DNA of 64,000 nt from Bacillota bacterium (lineage in GTDB: Bacteria; Bacillota; Clostridia; Acetivibrionales; JAFADI01): positions 69,453 to 133,452 of the forward strand of contig JAFADI010000012.1 of the NCBI GenBank assembly GCA_023424965.1. Reading direction: 5' to 3'. Below are positions 41,441 through 49,294 of this stretch, piece after piece. Made by a program: the position numbers and the translations under genes. Under the pieces are notes generated by a model. It had not been told where the DNA came from. It searched no databases and worked only from the letters and a program-made list of their open reading frames with translations. The stretch's first letter is position 1, and every line of letters begins with the position of its first letter.

Positions 41441-42514
41441 ATGGCAAGCGTCAAAAGGGAGGTCCGGCGGCATACGGTGGACCCCAGGGAAGTTCCTCAG
41501 AAGGTCCTGTATACGGGAGTGAAGATGCCGGGAGTAGGCATGGGGACCTTTGGAAACGACAGGTTTTCCGGAGAAGAAGTTGCGGCCGCAGTAAAAGGCG
41601 GCATTGAATACGGGTACAGGCTGTTTGACTGCGCGTCGGCATACGGGAATGAGGCGCAGATTGGAAAGGCATTCAGGGAGGCCATGGATAATGGTGTCAA
41701 AAGGGAGGAGCTTTTTGTCATCTCGAAATTATGGAACGACGTGCACGGAAAAGGGGATGTGCTCATCGCATGTGCAAAAACCTTAAAGGACCTGCAGCTG
41801 GATTACCTGGACATGTACCTGGTGCACTGGCCTTTTGCCAACACCCATCCCAGAGGAGCGGCGCCGGACTACCGGGACCCGGGAGCCAGGCCCTACATCC
41901 ATGAGAGGTACATGGAAACCTGGCGGCAGATGGAACGGCTGGTGAAGATGGGCCTGGTGAGGCATATCGGCGTTTCAAACATGACCATTCCGAAGCTGGA
42001 GCTTTTGCTGCGGGATGCATCCATCCCCCCTGCCGCCAATGAGGTGGAGCTCCATCCCACGTTCCAGCAGCCGGAGCTTTTCAGGTACTGTACCGCAAAG
42101 GGCATACCTTTGATCGGGTATTCTCCCATCGGTTCGCCCACCCGGCCCGAAAGGGACAGGGATCATGGGGATGTTGCAGACATTGAAGATCCTGTGGTAA
42201 ATCGGATTGCCCGCACCCACAGTATCCACCCGGCGGTGGTGTGCATCAAGTGGGCCGCCCAGAGAGGCCACATCCCGGTGCCCTCAACGGTGTATCCCAA
42301 CGAGTATGAGAGCAACCTGCGGTGCGTAACGGAGGATCCCCTTACGGAAGCTGAAATGGAGGAACTGGCGGGAATGGATAAAAACTGCCGGCTTATCAAA
42401 GGCAAGGTGTTTTTATGGGAGGGAGCCAGGGACTGGAGAGATCTCTGGGACCCGGACGGCGAAATTCCCGGCCAAAGGAAAGGAGACCAACATGCCCAAG
42501 ATTCAATTTGTTGA
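41441..42514 (+). CDS. Aldo/keto reductase
   Basis: NAD(P)H-dependent aldehyde/sugar reductase of 357 aa, a TIM barrel. The catalytic tetrad is visible: Asp and Tyr in RLFDCASAYGNE, Lys in VISKLWND and His in YLVHWPF. GVSNMTIPKLE and the C-terminal cofactor loop VPSTVYPNEYESNL complete the fold. An N-terminal extension (about 25 residues) and a C-terminal one (about 25) make it longer than the usual 280-320. GAGGGG precedes the ATG. The last 23 bp overlap the E1 gene. It probably interconverts an aldose with its polyol or reduces an aldolase product. Confidence 0.88.
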   Translation: MASVKREVRRHTVDPREVPQKVLYTGVKMPGVGMGTFGNDRFSGEEVAAAVKGGIEYGYRLFDCASAYGNEAQIGKAFREAMDNGVKREELFVISKLWNDVHGKGDVLIACAKTLKDLQLDYLDMYLVHWPFANTHPRGAAPDYRDPGARPYIHERYMETWRQMERLVKMGLVRHIGVSNMTIPKLELLLRDASIPPAANEVELHPTFQQPELFRYCTAKGIPLIGYSPIGSPTRPERDRDHGDVADIEDPVVNRIARTHSIHPAVVCIKWAAQRGHIPVPSTVYPNEYESNLRCVTEDPLTEAEMEELAGMDKNCRLIKGKVFLWEGARDWRDLWDPDGEIPGQRKGDQHAQDSIC

Positions 42515-44963
42515 TCCGGAGGAAATGAAAAGAAGCGGGTATGTGAGCTTTGAGAATATTCCTGTAAATCAATATGACAGGACTGTTGAGCAGGAAAAAA
42601 CAAACTTTTCAACGGAAGATTTTCTCAGAATCTACAGGGGCATGACCATCATCCGTGAATTCGAGATGATGATGCACCTGCTTAAAACCACAGGCGAATA
42701 CCATGGAATCAGGTACAACCATACGGGGCCGGCCCATCTGTCCATCGGACAGGAGGCCTCTGCCGTAGGGCAGGCCTATATACTGGATGAAAATGATTTT
42801 ATTTTCGGTTCTCACAGGAGCCACGGAGAAATACTGGCAAAGGGACTGTCGGCCATTGAAAAGCTGGACGACATCAAGCTCCTGGGGATCATGGAGGACT
42901 TTTTTGACGGAGCCATATTGAAGGCGGTGGAGGGTAAACAGAAAAATCCCGATAGTGTGAAAGAACTTGCCGTCGATTTTCTCCTCTATGGAATCGCAGC
43001 GGAGATCTTTGCCCGGGAGCCAGGCTTTAATAAAGGGCTTGGAGGCTCCATGCACGCCTTCTTCACACCCTTTGGAATCTATCCCAACAACGCTTTGGTG
43101 GGCGGGTCGGCAGGTATCGCCGTGGGTGCCGCCTTATTTAAAAAGATCAACAGAAAGAAGGGCATGGTCATTGCCAATATCGGAGACGGAGCCATGGCCT
43201 GCGGACCTGTATGGGAAGCCCTTTGCTTTGCGGCGATGGACCAGTACAATGTGCTCTGGGAGGATGAACAGAAAGGCGGACTGCCTTTTATTCTCAATAT
43301 CTTCAACAACCAGTACGGCATGGGGGGACAGACCGCGGGAGAGACCATGGGTTATGGAATGCCCGTCAGGATAGGTGCCGGTGTGAATCCCGCCCAGATG
43401 CATGCCGAAAGGGTGTATGGATATAATCCCCTGGCCGTCATTGACGCAATGAAGAGAAAGAAAAAGCTCCTGGAGGAGAAGCGGGGTCCCATACTTCTGG
43501 ATACGGTAACCTACAGGCTTACAGGTCATTCCACCTCCGACGCGGGTCCCTACAGGACTAAAGAAGAACTGGAAGCGTGGATGAAGAAGGATTCCCTGGA
43601 GGTATACAGGCAAGAGTTGATCAGTGCCGGGGTTGCAGCGGCGGAAGGTTTGGATTTCATCCTTGAAAGCACCCGGGAGCTCATTGTAAAAATCTGCAGG
43701 CTTTCCACCGACGACGGCATTTCTCCCCGGATGAGCCTTCTGAAAAATCCCAATCAGATTGCAGATCTCATGTTTTCCAACGGGCGGGTGGAAAAGCTGG
43801 AGGACCGCCCCTGTGAAGTACTTATGCCAAAAGAGGAAAATCCCCGCCTGCAGCAGATCCGAAAAAAAATAAGGGCAGGAATCCAGGACGGCAAGCCCGT
43901 TCCGAAGAATAAGGCATACAATTTCAGGGATGGAGTATTTGAAGCCCTGCTGGACAAGTTCTATACCGATCCCACCTTGATTGCTTACGGGGAAGACAAC
44001 CGGGACTGGGGCGGTGCCTATGGGGTCTACAGAGGGCTTACCGAAGCCCTGCCCTATCACAGGCTGTTCAACTCACCCATTGCGGAAGCAGCAATCATCG
44101 CATCTGCCGTAGGTTATGGAATGAGTGGGGGAAGGGTTGTGACGGAGAACATGTATGCGGATTTCCTGGGACGATGCGGGGATGAAGTGTTCAACCAGCT
44201 GGCCAAATGGCAGTCCATGAGTGCGGGAATACTGAAAATGCCTGTGGTGGTGAGGGTCTCTGTAGGTTCAAAATACGGTGCCCAGCACTCCCAGGACTGG
44301 ACCTCCCTGTGTGCTCACATACCGGGGCTCAAGGTTGTATTCCCCGCCACCCCTTATGACGCAAAAGGGCTTATGAACAATGCGCTGATGGGTACCGACC
44401 CCGTAATCTTCTTTGAAAGCCAGAGGCTCTACGATGTGGGGGAAATGTTCCAGCCGGAGGGGGTTCCCGAGGGCTATTACGAGGTACCCCTGGGTGAACC
44501 GGAAGTAAAAAAGAAAGGAAAGGACATTACCATCCTTACGGTAGGAGCTACCCTGTACCGCGCACTGGATGCCGCCGGAATTCTTGAAGAGAGATACGGA
44601 CTGTCGGCGGAAATTATTGATGCCAGGTCCATTGTGCCTTTCAACTACGAAAAAGTGCTGGAGTCGGTGAAAAAAACGGGCAGGATCGTGCTTGCCAGCG
44701 ATGCCTGCGAACGGGGCTCACATTTGAACTATATGGCACAGAGAATAAGCGAGATGGCCTTTGACCACCTGGATGCACCTCCGGTGGTCGTTGGTGCGAA
44801 GAATTGGATTACCCCCGCGTTTGAGCTGGAGGAGAGCTTCTTCCCCCAGGCAGAGTGGATCCTCGATGCAATCCATGAAAAGATTGTGCCTCTTCCAGGT
44901 CATGCAGCAAAAAACAATTTCACCGTGAAGGAACAGTACAGGACAAACAGGCTGGGAGTATAG
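42492..44963 (+). CDS. Fused alpha-beta E1 thiamine-diphosphate dehydrogenase/transferase
   Basis: 823-aa fusion of the two E1 chains of 2-oxoacid dehydrogenases. Residues about 45-400 are the alpha part: GSHRSHGEILAKG, LGGSMHAF, the thiamine-diphosphate motif IGDGAMACGPVWEALCFAA ending in IFNNQYGM, and GHSTSDAGPYRT. Residues about 475-805 are the beta part: IAYGEDNRDWGGAYGVYRG, FNSPIAEAAIIASAVGYGMSG, and the transketolase C domain ITILTVGATLYRALDAAGIL. Neither an E2 lipoyl transferase nor E3 is in the window. It lies with sugar kinases and an aldo/keto reductase under a ROK repressor. It may serve a remote E2, or act alone as a transketolase-like or carboligase enzyme on a sugar. Confidence 0.88.
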   Translation: MPKIQFVDPEEMKRSGYVSFENIPVNQYDRTVEQEKTNFSTEDFLRIYRGMTIIREFEMMMHLLKTTGEYHGIRYNHTGPAHLSIGQEASAVGQAYILDENDFIFGSHRSHGEILAKGLSAIEKLDDIKLLGIMEDFFDGAILKAVEGKQKNPDSVKELAVDFLLYGIAAEIFAREPGFNKGLGGSMHAFFTPFGIYPNNALVGGSAGIAVGAALFKKINRKKGMVIANIGDGAMACGPVWEALCFAAMDQYNVLWEDEQKGGLPFILNIFNNQYGMGGQTAGETMGYGMPVRIGAGVNPAQMHAERVYGYNPLAVIDAMKRKKKLLEEKRGPILLDTVTYRLTGHSTSDAGPYRTKEELEAWMKKDSLEVYRQELISAGVAAAEGLDFILESTRELIVKICRLSTDDGISPRMSLLKNPNQIADLMFSNGRVEKLEDRPCEVLMPKEENPRLQQIRKKIRAGIQDGKPVPKNKAYNFRDGVFEALLDKFYTDPTLIAYGEDNRDWGGAYGVYRGLTEALPYHRLFNSPIAEAAIIASAVGYGMSGGRVVTENMYADFLGRCGDEVFNQLAKWQSMSAGILKMPVVVRVSVGSKYGAQHSQDWTSLCAHIPGLKVVFPATPYDAKGLMNNALMGTDPVIFFESQRLYDVGEMFQPEGVPEGYYEVPLGEPEVKKKGKDITILTVGATLYRALDAAGILEERYGLSAEIIDARSIVPFNYEKVLESVKKTGRIVLASDACERGSHLNYMAQRISEMAFDHLDAPPVVVGAKNWITPAFELEESFFPQAEWILDAIHEKIVPLPGHAAKNNFTVKEQYRTNRLGV

Positions 44964-45036
44964 GAAATGGAATTTTTTCAAGGGCTCAGGCGGATTCCAG
45001 AGACGAAAGCCTCACAAATCCGGCACCTCCAATAAG

Positions 45037-45084
45037 TTAACGTCATAATATATTATGTAAACATATTTACTCTATAGTGACGTT
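45037..45084 (+). promoter_or_regulatory. Nested palindromes upstream of encapsulin gene
   Basis: Three inverted repeats lie within 48 bp: AACGTCA (45039-45045) with TGACGTT (45078-45084); the perfect palindrome CATAATATATTATG (45044-45057); and GTAAA-CATA-TTTAC (45057-45070). A TATAGT -10 candidate is at 45073-45078. Regulation of the encapsulin pair from here is inferred; the protein that binds is unknown. Confidence 0.55.
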
Positions 45085-45087
45085 CAG

Positions 45088-45110
45088 CAGGAGGAAAGCA
45101 TTTGCTCCTG
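45088..45110 (+). other. Leader hairpin sequestering an SD-like sequence
   Basis: CAGGAG (45088-45093) pairs with CTCCTG (45105-45110), enclosing AAA and TTT that can pair further. It hides an AGGAGG just upstream of the GGAG actually used for the encapsulin start, so it could tune translation. Confidence 0.4.
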
Positions 45111-45127
45111 CGGAAATGGAGATAAAA

Positions 45128-46114
45128 ATGAATTTACCTGAGTATGCCAAATATCAAAACACTTTGAGTCCCAATGCCGCAAAAAACCTGTCCAATACCA
45201 CAAAAACCGTTCCCATGATGGACGCGGTAACACCCCGGTGGCTTCTCACGCTGCTGCCCTGGGTGACAGTTGAAGCCGGAACCTACAGGGTAAACAAAGC
45301 AAAGAAGATTCCGGGGCTTAACGCCGATAACCCTCATTACGGTGAAGAGCTTATAAGCATGGCTGCGGCGGAAGCGGACCGGCGGACTCTGCCCCAATCC
45401 TTCCCGGACTATGAAGAAAGTCCCAGGGAATACAACTTAAGCGTTTTGCAAACCATGTTGAAAATCGATACCCATGTGGCGGATATCTACAACTCTCCCA
45501 TCAACCAGACGGAGGAGCAGCTGCGCCTGACCATTGAAGCCATGCGGGAGAGACAGGAGTGGGAAATTATAAACAACCGGGAGTTCGGCCTTATCCATCA
45601 GGTGGAGCCTTCCATGCGGCTGCAGTCCAGAACGGGTACACCCACGCCCGACGATATGGACGACCTGCTTGCCAGGGTATGGAAAAAGCCCGCATTCTTT
45701 CTGGCCCATCCCAGAGCGATTTCCGCCTTTGGCAGGGAATGTACCAGGAGAGGGGTTCCGCCTCCCACCGTTAACCTTTACGGCTCTCCCTTCCTTACCT
45801 GGCGGGGGGTGCCCCTCATTCCAAGCGATAAACTGCCCTTTGGAGGTGAAGAGAACCAGCAATCGAAGGAAGGCAGTACGAAAATTCTGCTGATGCGGGT
45901 AGGAGAAAAGGAACAGGGTGTCATAGGGCTGCACCAGCCGGGAATTCCGGATGAATACAGCATTCCCAGCCTGTCCGTCAAATTTGCGGGAATTGACGAC
46001 AAGGGGGCGGCGGCCTATCTTTTGAGCCTGTATTTCTCAGCCGCAGTGCTGACCGATGACGCTGTGGGCATGCTGGAGAATATCGAGGTAGGTAGGTACC
46101 ATGAATATGAATAA
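45128..46114 (+). CDS. Family 2A encapsulin shell protein (SrpI-like)
   Basis: HK97-fold shell protein of 328 aa that self-assembles into a closed protein nanocompartment. It matches, from memory, the Synechococcus SrpI shell along its length: NTTKTVP, ITPRWLL-like VTPRWLLTLLPW, VEAGTYRVN, the helix REYNLSVLQTML, RLTIEAMRERQEWEIINNREFGL, TPTPDDMDDLLARVWKKPAFFLAHP, FGRECTRRGVPPPTV and TWRGVPLIPSDKLPF. No cyclic-nucleotide-binding insert is present, so it is type 2A, not 2B. ATG 45128 follows GGAG at six bases. Its end overlaps the cysteine desulfurase start by 14 bp, the standard shell-cargo pairing. Such compartments are linked to sulfur storage or supply. Confidence 0.95.
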   Translation: MNLPEYAKYQNTLSPNAAKNLSNTTKTVPMMDAVTPRWLLTLLPWVTVEAGTYRVNKAKKIPGLNADNPHYGEELISMAAAEADRRTLPQSFPDYEESPREYNLSVLQTMLKIDTHVADIYNSPINQTEEQLRLTIEAMRERQEWEIINNREFGLIHQVEPSMRLQSRTGTPTPDDMDDLLARVWKKPAFFLAHPRAISAFGRECTRRGVPPPTVNLYGSPFLTWRGVPLIPSDKLPFGGEENQQSKEGSTKILLMRVGEKEQGVIGLHQPGIPDEYSIPSLSVKFAGIDDKGAAAYLLSLYFSAAVLTDDAVGMLENIEVGRYHEYE

Positions 46115-47480
46115 TCCCTATTCCCATATTCCTTCCCTCCCCGGTTCTAGGGCCCCCGGAACATGTGGAAATGTGAAGCCTGCCCCTGCCAACCCGGGAT
46201 ATTACTTTCTTCCCGGTTTTTCCGAAGGCGGCACGGCAAAGGGGGCTCTCACCGGACCGGAAAGGCAAGGTCTTGACCTCCGCTCTATACGCAGGGACTT
46301 CCCCATCCTGGGCAAAACGATGAACGGAAAGCCTCTGATATGGCTTGACAATGCTGCGACAACCCAAAAACCCCGGCAGGTGATGGAGGCGCTGTCGGAA
46401 TTCTACAGCGAATGTAACTCCAATGTGCACCGTGGGGCCCATGACCTGGCCAGGCTTGCCACCGACGCCTATGAAGAGGGGAGGGAAAAGGCGCGCAGGT
46501 TTATCGGCGCCGGGTCCACCGAGGAAATTATCTTCGTAAGGGGTACTACCGAAGCCATCAACCTGGTGGCGGAAAGCTTCGGGGAGATGAACATCCGGGA
46601 GGGAGATGAGGTCCTGCTGACCCTCATGGAACACCACTCCAATATTGTCCCCTGGCAAAAGCTCCGGCAGTCAAAGGGAGCGGTCATTAAATCCATTCCC
46701 ATCAACGACCGTGGAGAAGTGATGCTTGAGGAATATGCCAGGCTTTTGTCTTCCCGCACGCGAATGGTTGCAATTACCCATGTATCCAATGTTCTGGGCA
46801 CGGTAAACCCTGTGGGTGTAATGATTGAAATGGCCCACAGGTGCGGCGCCTGCGTGCTGGTGGACGGAGCCCAGGCAGTGCCCCATGTAGGGGTTGATGT
46901 GACGGAACTGGATGCGGATTTCTATGCCTTCTCAGGACATAAGGTATACGGTCCTACGGGAATAGGCGTCTTGTACGGCAAAAAAGCACTGCTTGAAGCA
47001 ATGCCTCCCTGGCAGAGGGGGGGAGGGATGATAAAAAGCGTCAGCTTTGAGGAAACCAGCTATGACGGCCTGCCTTACAAATTCGAGGCCGGTACGGGAA
47101 ACATCGCGGACGCGGTGGGCCTGGGCGCAGCCATCGACTATGTGGGGAAAATAGGGATGGCAAATATCGAAAGGCATGAAAAAGAGCTGACGGCCTATGC
47201 CATGAAGTCACTTTGCAAGATTCCCGGACTCCACCTCATCGGTACGGCAGAAAACAAGACCAGCGTACTATCCTTTGTAATGGACGGCATTTCTCCCGAC
47301 AACGTGGCCCAGTACCTCAACCGGGAGGGAATTGCGGTCCGGGCCGGGCATCACTGCGCCCAGCCGGCCCTGAACAGGTATGGCCTTACAACCTCCGTCC
47401 GTGCCTCCCTGGGCCTGTACAATACGGCAGAGGAGGTAGACAGCCTGGCAAAGGCTCTTTTTGAGCTGGCGGGGCATTGA
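46101..47480 (+). CDS. SufS-type cysteine desulfurase, encapsulin cargo
   Basis: PLP enzyme of 459 aa releasing sulfur from cysteine as a persulfide. The core starts near residue 58 (LDLRSIRRDFPIL) and has WLDNAATTQKP, NSNVHRGAHDLA, the PLP Lys K281 in FSGHKVYGPTGIGVLYG, and the persulfide Cys C419 in RAGHHCAQP, as in SufS. Ahead of it is a 57-residue extension rich in Pro, Gly and Asn with two LPG motifs (13-15 and 37-39) that ordinary SufS lacks. In SrpI-type systems such a disordered N-terminus directs the enzyme into the shell. The 14-bp overlap with the shell gene couples their synthesis. No SufU, SufB or IscU partner is nearby. Confidence 0.94.
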   Translation: MNMNNPYSHIPSLPGSRAPGTCGNVKPAPANPGYYFLPGFSEGGTAKGALTGPERQGLDLRSIRRDFPILGKTMNGKPLIWLDNAATTQKPRQVMEALSEFYSECNSNVHRGAHDLARLATDAYEEGREKARRFIGAGSTEEIIFVRGTTEAINLVAESFGEMNIREGDEVLLTLMEHHSNIVPWQKLRQSKGAVIKSIPINDRGEVMLEEYARLLSSRTRMVAITHVSNVLGTVNPVGVMIEMAHRCGACVLVDGAQAVPHVGVDVTELDADFYAFSGHKVYGPTGIGVLYGKKALLEAMPPWQRGGGMIKSVSFEETSYDGLPYKFEAGTGNIADAVGLGAAIDYVGKIGMANIERHEKELTAYAMKSLCKIPGLHLIGTAENKTSVLSFVMDGISPDNVAQYLNREGIAVRAGHHCAQPALNRYGLTTSVRASLGLYNTAEEVDSLAKALFELAGH

Positions 47481-47495
47481 AAAGACGCTTAAAAG

Positions 47496-47519
47496 AGGGC
47501 TTTGCAGAAGCAAAGCCCT
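47496..47519. terminator. Hairpin after desulfurase gene, convergent
   Basis: AGGGCTTTGC and GCAAAGCCCT form a perfect 10-bp stem with an AGAA loop, flanked by TTAAAATTAA on the plus side and CTTTTAAG on the minus side. Probable bidirectional terminator with weak T tracts. Confidence 0.65.
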
Positions 47520-47551
47520 TAAAATTAATAGCAGAAGTCCTCGGATAGTAG

Positions 47552-47899
47552 CTAAAAGAAGAGGAAAGGAAATACTCCGAAAGGTGAAATACCAAAACCA
47601 AAGGGAAATCCGCCAAAGCCAAAAGGCCTTCTTCTGTCATCGGAACGGCCACCTTCATAGCCCGCCGGCAGCTGGTATCCCTCATAGGGGATTTGATAGC
47701 CGCCCTGAGGCATTGACTGGTATCCGCTAAAAGGCATCTGGTATGCTCCGTAAGGTATCTGATAAGCTCCGTAGGGCATCTGGTACCCATAATGTACCGG
47801 GTATCCGCAATCGTGCGGGCAGCGCATATAATAGGAAGCTATATAGTCATTATACTGGTCTCCCGGATCCGAATAAAGTGCGAAATCATAATCCGACAT
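47552..47899 (-). CDS. Tyr/Gln/Pro-repeat protein, possible coat protein
   Basis: Unrecognised protein of 115 aa. ATG 47899 follows a strong AGGAGG at seven bases, which makes this a real gene. The N-terminus MSDYDFALYSDPGDQYNDY is acidic. Residues about 40-80 hold imperfect repeats of the form Y-x-Y-Q-(M/I)-P (GYQMP, AYQIP, AYQMP, GYQIP, GYQLP). After a basic patch (GGRSDDRRR) comes a Gly/Phe-rich tail (FGFGGFPFGFG) ending in FPFLFF. Such low-complexity Tyr-rich proteins are common in spore coats of Firmicutes. It lies convergent to the encapsulin-desulfurase pair; a functional link is not shown. Confidence 0.7.
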   Translation of the reverse strand: MSDYDFALYSDPGDQYNDYIASYYMRCPHDCGYPVHYGYQMPYGAYQIPYGAYQMPFSGYQSMPQGGYQIPYEGYQLPAGYEGGRSDDRRRPFGFGGFPFGFGISPFGVFPFLFF

Positions 47900-47980
47900 T
47901 TTAAAACCTCCTGGTTCACTCAACTCTAATTCCATAGTATGTCGAAGCCCAACCATTGGTTACGAAAAGAAAAAATTATG

Positions 47981-49081
47981 TTAATCCCGGTGCAGGTCCT
48001 CTGTGAACTTTTCAAGCATAATTCCCTTCATCATCCGCATGATTTCCAGGCACGCGTTGTCAAAGCCACTCATGCTTTTTTCGGCAAAGGCTTTGCAGTA
48101 ACCGCATTCTTCACACAGCTTGGTGCAGAAAGCGGGATCATTGACAAAGCTGTCGAAAAAGCCATCCAGCTTTTGATTGTCGATCTTGCAGCCCGCAACG
48201 GTAAGGGGCTTATCCGTTGAGAACAATTCCAGCAGGCTGATCAAATCTCCGTCGTAATGTTCATCAATATAATGGGTTACCGCTTTTGCCGGGTTTCCGG
48301 AGTATACGTTGGTCCTGCCCTGAAGCTTGAAATAATTTATTCCCCTCTCGGAATAGTAATGAAGGTCTTCGGGCCTGATCCAGTTCAGTTTCAAAAAGTT
48401 CTCCCCCCCTATGTGCATATAGTGGCACCGGGAGCTGAAATAGGCGTGTTCATCCCTGTTGGTATGGGAGTGGGAAAAACTGTTGTAATGAAACATTTTG
48501 AATGGACAGTCGTTTACGCAAAAGGAGTTGACGATGACCTCCAGATCCCCGCTGTAAGCCTTTCTTATATTCTCCAGGGTGTCGAACTGCCTGTATATGT
48601 CTTCATCAAGGACGAGCCGCTTTATTCCCAGTTCATCATAGAATTTTGCCTTTAAAGGGCTGTTTATCTGAGAGACGGTAGAGGCTTTGATCTTGAGCTT
48701 TGGCGCCGCATATTTTGCTATCTCCATCAAAGGGGGAAGGGAGATGGTTACCCAGCCTATTCCTATATCCTCAAGGGATTTGAGAAAATCCTCTATTTTT
48801 TTGCAGCCCTGCTTTGTCAGCTCTTCATTGGACATGCAGGTAGCATTGATGACATAGTTGAAATCAATTCCCTTTTCGCTGCCGTACCTGACATAAGCCT
48901 CCAGCTTTTTCATATCGATGGACGGAAGGCTTGCGGGAGACCTGCAGGAGCCAAAAGTCGTATCCGGGGCCAACTGCCCGAAGGTTTCAATTATTTTGGA
49001 ATCCTCGTATTTATTATTTATTTCGTCGTACGCATCGATGGTTTCATTTTTAAAATCTGCTGGCATACAAAAATATTTCAT
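47981..49081 (-). CDS. U32-peptidase-like protein
   Basis: Protein of 366 aa resembling the U32 (YhbU/UbiU-type) superfamily: a TIM-barrel-like first half with ASLPSIDMKKLEAYVRYG, FNYVINATCMSN, WVTISLPPLMEIAKYA, and the family pattern VNSFCVNDCPFKMFHYN followed by FSSRCHYMHI. The C-terminus FCTKLCEECGYC supplies further cysteines, as in members that bind an iron-sulfur cluster. ATG 49081 follows GGGAG; the frame opens at 49096. Related proteins act in tRNA or quinone hydroxylation or as collagenases, but this branch is uncharacterised. Its start faces the divergent YesM gene. Confidence 0.75.
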   Translation of the reverse strand: MKYFCMPADFKNETIDAYDEINNKYEDSKIIETFGQLAPDTTFGSCRSPASLPSIDMKKLEAYVRYGSEKGIDFNYVINATCMSNEELTKQGCKKIEDFLKSLEDIGIGWVTISLPPLMEIAKYAAPKLKIKASTVSQINSPLKAKFYDELGIKRLVLDEDIYRQFDTLENIRKAYSGDLEVIVNSFCVNDCPFKMFHYNSFSHSHTNRDEHAYFSSRCHYMHIGGENFLKLNWIRPEDLHYYSERGINYFKLQGRTNVYSGNPAKAVTHYIDEHYDGDLISLLELFSTDKPLTVAGCKIDNQKLDGFFDSFVNDPAFCTKLCEECGYCKAFAEKSMSGFDNACLEIMRMMKGIMLEKFTEDLHRD

Positions 49082-49199
49082 TGTCAGGTCTCCCATTCAT
49101 TCAGAATATTCCGCTTTTACTTCATCACCGGATTATTACTATACTATGAGAGGCGCAGGGAATTTGACACCGACCGATACTTCCTGCTGCCGGCGGGAG

Positions 49200-49236
49200 T
49201 CAAATCGTTTACGGAACTTCAACTATTTGATATAAT
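49200..49236 (+). promoter_or_regulatory. Promoter of second yesMN pair with CRE-like box
   Basis: TTTACG (49208-49213), 17-bp spacer, extended -10 TGATATAAT (49228-49236). TCAAATCGTTTACG (49200-49213) matches the CcpA-site consensus TGWAANCGNTNWCA at 12 of 14 positions and covers the -35. Confidence 0.6.
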
Positions 49237-49294
49237 CTCCTTATCGACCGTTTAAAAACAAAATTTAATGAATCTGGTATTGAGGAGAACGCCG

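Noticed and set aside
45128..46114. Shell gene as a prophage capsid remnant
   Set aside because: No portal, terminase, tail or integrase genes nearby, and the sequence matches the SrpI encapsulin pattern with its desulfurase partner.
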